7,912 nucleotides of DNA, from the NCBI GenBank assembly GCA_002451715.1, contig DKDD01000217.1:4543-12454 (forward strand), written 5' to 3'. Below, piece after piece: positions 6,310 through 7,912 of the stretch. Within the stretch, counting starts at the first letter, position 1. Each line of letters begins with the position of its first letter. The position numbers were made by a program, and so were the translations under genes. The notes under the pieces were generated by a model, which was not told the origin of the DNA, did not search any database, and saw nothing but the letters and a program-made list of their open reading frames with translations. The stretch is from Ruminococcaceae bacterium UBA6857. Lineage in GTDB: Bacteria; Bacillota; Clostridia; Oscillospirales; Acutalibacteraceae.

Positions 6310-6981
6310 TCATGCCATGTATTCGCCGTTATAACTGACAAGCGTTGCGCTTTCAATACCTTCAAGAGAGGAAATTTCGTTGACAAAAGCGGTTGAAGCG
6401 TTTTTGGTTCTGAGTTCGGCGGTAAGTTCGATTCCGCCGGCGGTTATTGTTTTGGACTTTACGATGTAATGCTGTGTCTTCGCTTTAAGCGTTTCAAGCG
6501 CGGCGAATTCCGCCTGTTCGTTCTCGCATGAAAGAACGATAAGATACGGATCGTTTCTGATTTTCCTGTTTCCGAAAAGAAGAAGAATTACGCCGATTAT
6601 TGCCGAACCGATAACCGCAAGGGGAATCATTCCGGCTCCGATAACGATTCCGACGGCAAGCGACCAGAAAAGAAAAACAATTTCAACCGGTTCTTTGATT
6701 GCCGTTCTGAAACGGACGATTGAAAGCGCACCGACCATGCCGAGCGAAAGAACAACATTTGAAGTAACCGCCATAATAACAAGCGTTGTCACAAGCGAAA
6801 GACCGACCAAAGTCAGCGCAAAACCGCTTGAATACATAACACCCGTAAGTGTCTTTTTATATATCAAAAAGATGAAAAGACCGATGACAAGCGCAACGGC
6901 AAGGCCGAGCAAAGTATCGAGAGCCGAAAATGCGGTTATATTTTCCAAAAAGCTTGATTTAAAAATATCGTTAAAAGTCAT
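6310..6981 (-). CDS. DUF4956 domain-containing membrane protein
   Basis: Integral membrane protein, 223 aa, recognised as DUF4956 from the core LGMVGALSIVRFRTAIKEP (80-98) and the membrane layout. Hydrophobic segments lie at about 20-40, 53-72, 100-117 and 119-137, with the conserved core forming a re-entrant or extra helix between the second and third. Residues about 145-223 form a soluble alpha/beta domain (strands near YLIVLSC, HYIVKSKTI, GIELTAELR and SATLVSY), perhaps a ferredoxin-like or ACT-like fold. The biochemical role is unknown; the family commonly occurs beside VTC-domain and CotH genes. The start is ATG 6981, with AGGAG (6990-6994) 8 nt upstream; the frame extends to 7023 but would then overlap the VTC gene. 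It sits 23 nt after the VTC stop, and its TGA (6310-6312) overlaps the CotH ribosome binding site, indicating coupled translation. Confidence 0.93.
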   Translation of the reverse strand: MTFNDIFKSSFLENITAFSALDTLLGLAVALVIGLFIFLIYKKTLTGVMYSSGFALTLVGLSLVTTLVIMAVTSNVVLSLGMVGALSIVRFRTAIKEPVEIVFLFWSLAVGIVIGAGMIPLAVIGSAIIGVILLLFGNRKIRNDPYLIVLSCENEQAEFAALETLKAKTQHYIVKSKTITAGGIELTAELRTKNASTAFVNEISSLEGIESATLVSYNGEYMA

Positions 6982-7004
6982 GATTATTACTCCTCTTTCA
7001 TTAA

Positions 7005-7715
7005 TCAGCCGAACCGACGGCAAGCGCAGTATTTTGAAAAAGCCTGCTGACGGGCGTTGCCCGTTTGAATAAGTTTTGCGATAACATCCGGAAGAAAGTC
7101 GTCGAACTTAACTTCAAGAATTATGTCTCCGGCCTTATCGGTCGCGCCGACCCCGCCAAAGTCGTTGTTTGCAAAGGCGCGAACAAAAAGGCTTGTTCTG
7201 ATGTCTGAATCAAAAGTTACCCTTACATTGCCCGGCGCATAGATATATGCTTCGCGGACATATGAAACCAAAACGCGCGGACGAAGCTGCTGAATTTTCA
7301 TTTTGCAGTAAAGTTCTTTGACAAGCGAAGAAGGATGCCGTTTCATCCATTCTCCCGCGCCGGAAAGAATCGAATTAAATTCATCTTTTGAAAGGCGGAC
7401 GCTTTCTTTTATGCAAAGGTCGTTATACTTTGCCTTTTTTTCAAGCGAAATAAAAGAAAAATCGTTGTTATAATATCTGATTCTGAACTTTTCTCTTTTT
7501 TGAACACCGTTGACTTTTTCCAAAAGTGCCTTGTCATAAACGTTGTCAAAATAAATACTGTAAATCGCATATCTTCCGTTTTCATCGGCATGAGAATCGG
7601 TTTTCATCACCGTTTTTATTCTCCGACCGATTGAAAGATAATCCGAACGTGAAATTTGATATTTCAGCTCATGACGACATTTCGGCTCATAGCGGTATTT
7701 TTCGGTAAGTTCCAT
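7005..7715 (-). CDS. VTC/triphosphate-tunnel domain protein (polyphosphate polymerase-like)
   Basis: Stand-alone VTC-type tunnel domain, 236 aa, cytosolic, with no signal or membrane helix and no SPX domain. In the yeast VTC complex this domain makes polyphosphate from ATP. Tunnel motifs are visible in order: ELKYQI (16-21, Lys18), SIYFDN (53-58), KFRIRYY (76-82, Arg78 and Arg80), LEKKAK (91-96), VSYVREAY (150-157, Arg154), VRVTFDSD (164-171, Arg165), ILEVKF (199-204, Glu201 as metal ligand) and SKY (227-229, Lys228). All expected basic and acidic tunnel positions seem present, so an active enzyme is likely, but polyphosphate as product is inferred from the family. The start at 7715 is chosen because AAGGAGG (7722-7728) is 6 nt upstream; the ATG at 7739 would place that site inside the gene. 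First gene of the operon. Confidence 0.92.
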   Translation of the reverse strand: MELTEKYRYEPKCRHELKYQISRSDYLSIGRRIKTVMKTDSHADENGRYAIYSIYFDNVYDKALLEKVNGVQKREKFRIRYYNNDFSFISLEKKAKYNDLCIKESVRLSKDEFNSILSGAGEWMKRHPSSLVKELYCKMKIQQLRPRVLVSYVREAYIYAPGNVRVTFDSDIRTSLFVRAFANNDFGGVGATDKAGDIILEVKFDDFLPDVIAKLIQTGNARQQAFSKYCACRRFG

Positions 7716-7761
7716 GGATATCCTCCTTTCCGTTTCCATGGCGGCAGTTTACCGTACCGTT

Positions 7762-7811
7762 CTAAAGCCTGCCTAAAGGTTAAGAGGAGTTTTTCTTTAG
7801 GCAAACTTTAG
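7762..7811 (-). promoter_or_regulatory. Leader hairpin of four CTAAAG/CTTTAG boxes
   Basis: In the minus-strand transcript, a 17-nt arm (7795-7811) can pair along its whole length with another (7762-7778) through 15 Watson-Crick and two G-U pairs, leaving a 16-nt loop. Each arm holds two hexamer boxes exactly 11 bp apart (CTAAAG at 7762 and 7773; CTTTAG at 7795 and 7806). No U run follows on either strand, so it is not an ordinary terminator. It ends about 34 nt before the VTC ribosome binding site. It may be an RNA regulatory structure, or a DNA operator for a protein with 11-bp periodic contacts such as an OmpR/PhoB-type regulator. Confidence 0.7.
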
Positions 7812-7836
7812 GTTGCCCGGTTTTGCTCATCGGCAT
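7780..7836 (-). CDS. Possible 18-aa leader peptide
   Basis: An ATG at 7834-7836 opens a frame reading MPMSKTGQPKVCLKKNSS. It ends in TAA (7780-7782) within the loop of the leader hairpin, so a ribosome translating it would cover the 5' arm of the stem and stop in the loop. No ribosome binding site precedes it. If the predicted promoter is right, the ATG lies only about 6 nt from the transcript start (leaderless style). The frame could be chance. Confidence 0.25.
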   Translation of the reverse strand: MPMSKTGQPKVCLKKNSS

Positions 7837-7848
7837 TTAGATTTAAAA

Positions 7849-7877
7849 ATTAAAAAGTGTGGCAAAAAAGTGTTCAA
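7849..7877 (-). promoter_or_regulatory. Probable promoter of the VTC-DUF4956-CotH operon
   Basis: On the minus strand TTGAAC (7872-7877, 4/6), a 17-nt spacer and TTTAAT (7849-7854, 5/6). The start point near 7842 gives a leader of about 127 nt including the hairpin. A perfect TTGACA at 7901-7906 has no -10 partner at the right spacing. Confidence 0.45.
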
Positions 7878-7912
7878 CTGGGTCTAAAACAGTCCAATTC
7901 TGTCAATGCCTA

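Noticed and set aside
6297..6386. N-terminal extension of the CotH frame
   Set aside because: It would overlap DUF4956 by 77 nt and put 30 residues ahead of an obvious signal peptide. The AGGAGG at 6305-6310 fixes the start at 6296.
7762..7811. Leader hairpin as an intrinsic terminator or T-box
   Set aside because: No T run follows on either strand, and no T-box core or specifier pattern was found, so it was kept only as an unclassified regulatory element.
7901..7906. Perfect TTGACA on the minus strand near the window end
   Set aside because: No -10-like hexamer occurs at 15-19 nt spacing (the bases there are GC-rich).

Overview
The window looks like chromosomal DNA from a low-to-moderate GC Firmicute of the class Clostridia. 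A gut Oscillospiraceae/Ruminococcus-type lineage is my best guess, from protein style rather than any marker gene. Support comes from strong AGGAGG-type ribosome binding sites, TTGACA/TATAAT promoters with 17-bp spacing, rho-independent terminators, and clostridial-type families (CotH kinase, DUF4956, VTC-like TTM protein, M28 peptidase). No phage, IS, CRISPR, tRNA or rRNA signal was seen.

Layout, left to right. (1) 1-1509: a secreted metallophosphoesterase on the minus strand with its own promoter (1481-1509) and terminator (2-30). (2) 1510-1794: an AT-rich divergent intergenic stretch without a gene. (3) 1795-2112: a plus-strand monocistron for an unrecognised 67-residue protein. Its near-consensus promoter carries a perfect 16-bp palindrome over the -10 box and start point, and a terminator is shared with the convergent next gene. 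(4) 2128-3434: an M28-type zinc peptidase on the minus strand, unusual for four hydrophobic segments around the first metal motif. (5) 3535-3786: a small two-helix membrane protein. (6) 3787-4034: a stretch with a near-perfect minus-strand promoter but no normal gene, only a start-less 52-codon open frame. (7) 4048-7877: a three-gene minus-strand operon ending in a strong terminator.

The operon is the main interest. Its order of transcription is a VTC/triphosphate-tunnel domain protein (polyphosphate-polymerase-like, 236 aa), a DUF4956 membrane protein (223 aa), and a large exported CotH-family atypical kinase with a C-terminal membrane anchor (729 aa). Gaps are 23 and 13 nt, and the CotH ribosome binding site overlaps the DUF4956 stop codon. 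The first two could act as a split version of the eukaryotic VTC arrangement, with a cytosolic nucleotide/polyphosphate tunnel enzyme beside a membrane partner. The kinase would act outside the membrane. The joint function is inference.

The operon leader (7716-7877) holds a 17-bp stem built from four CTAAAG/CTTTAG boxes with an 11-bp period. It pairs fully only in the minus-strand RNA. The same stretch has a possible 18-codon leader peptide whose stop codon lies in the loop. It looks like a regulatory element of unknown class.
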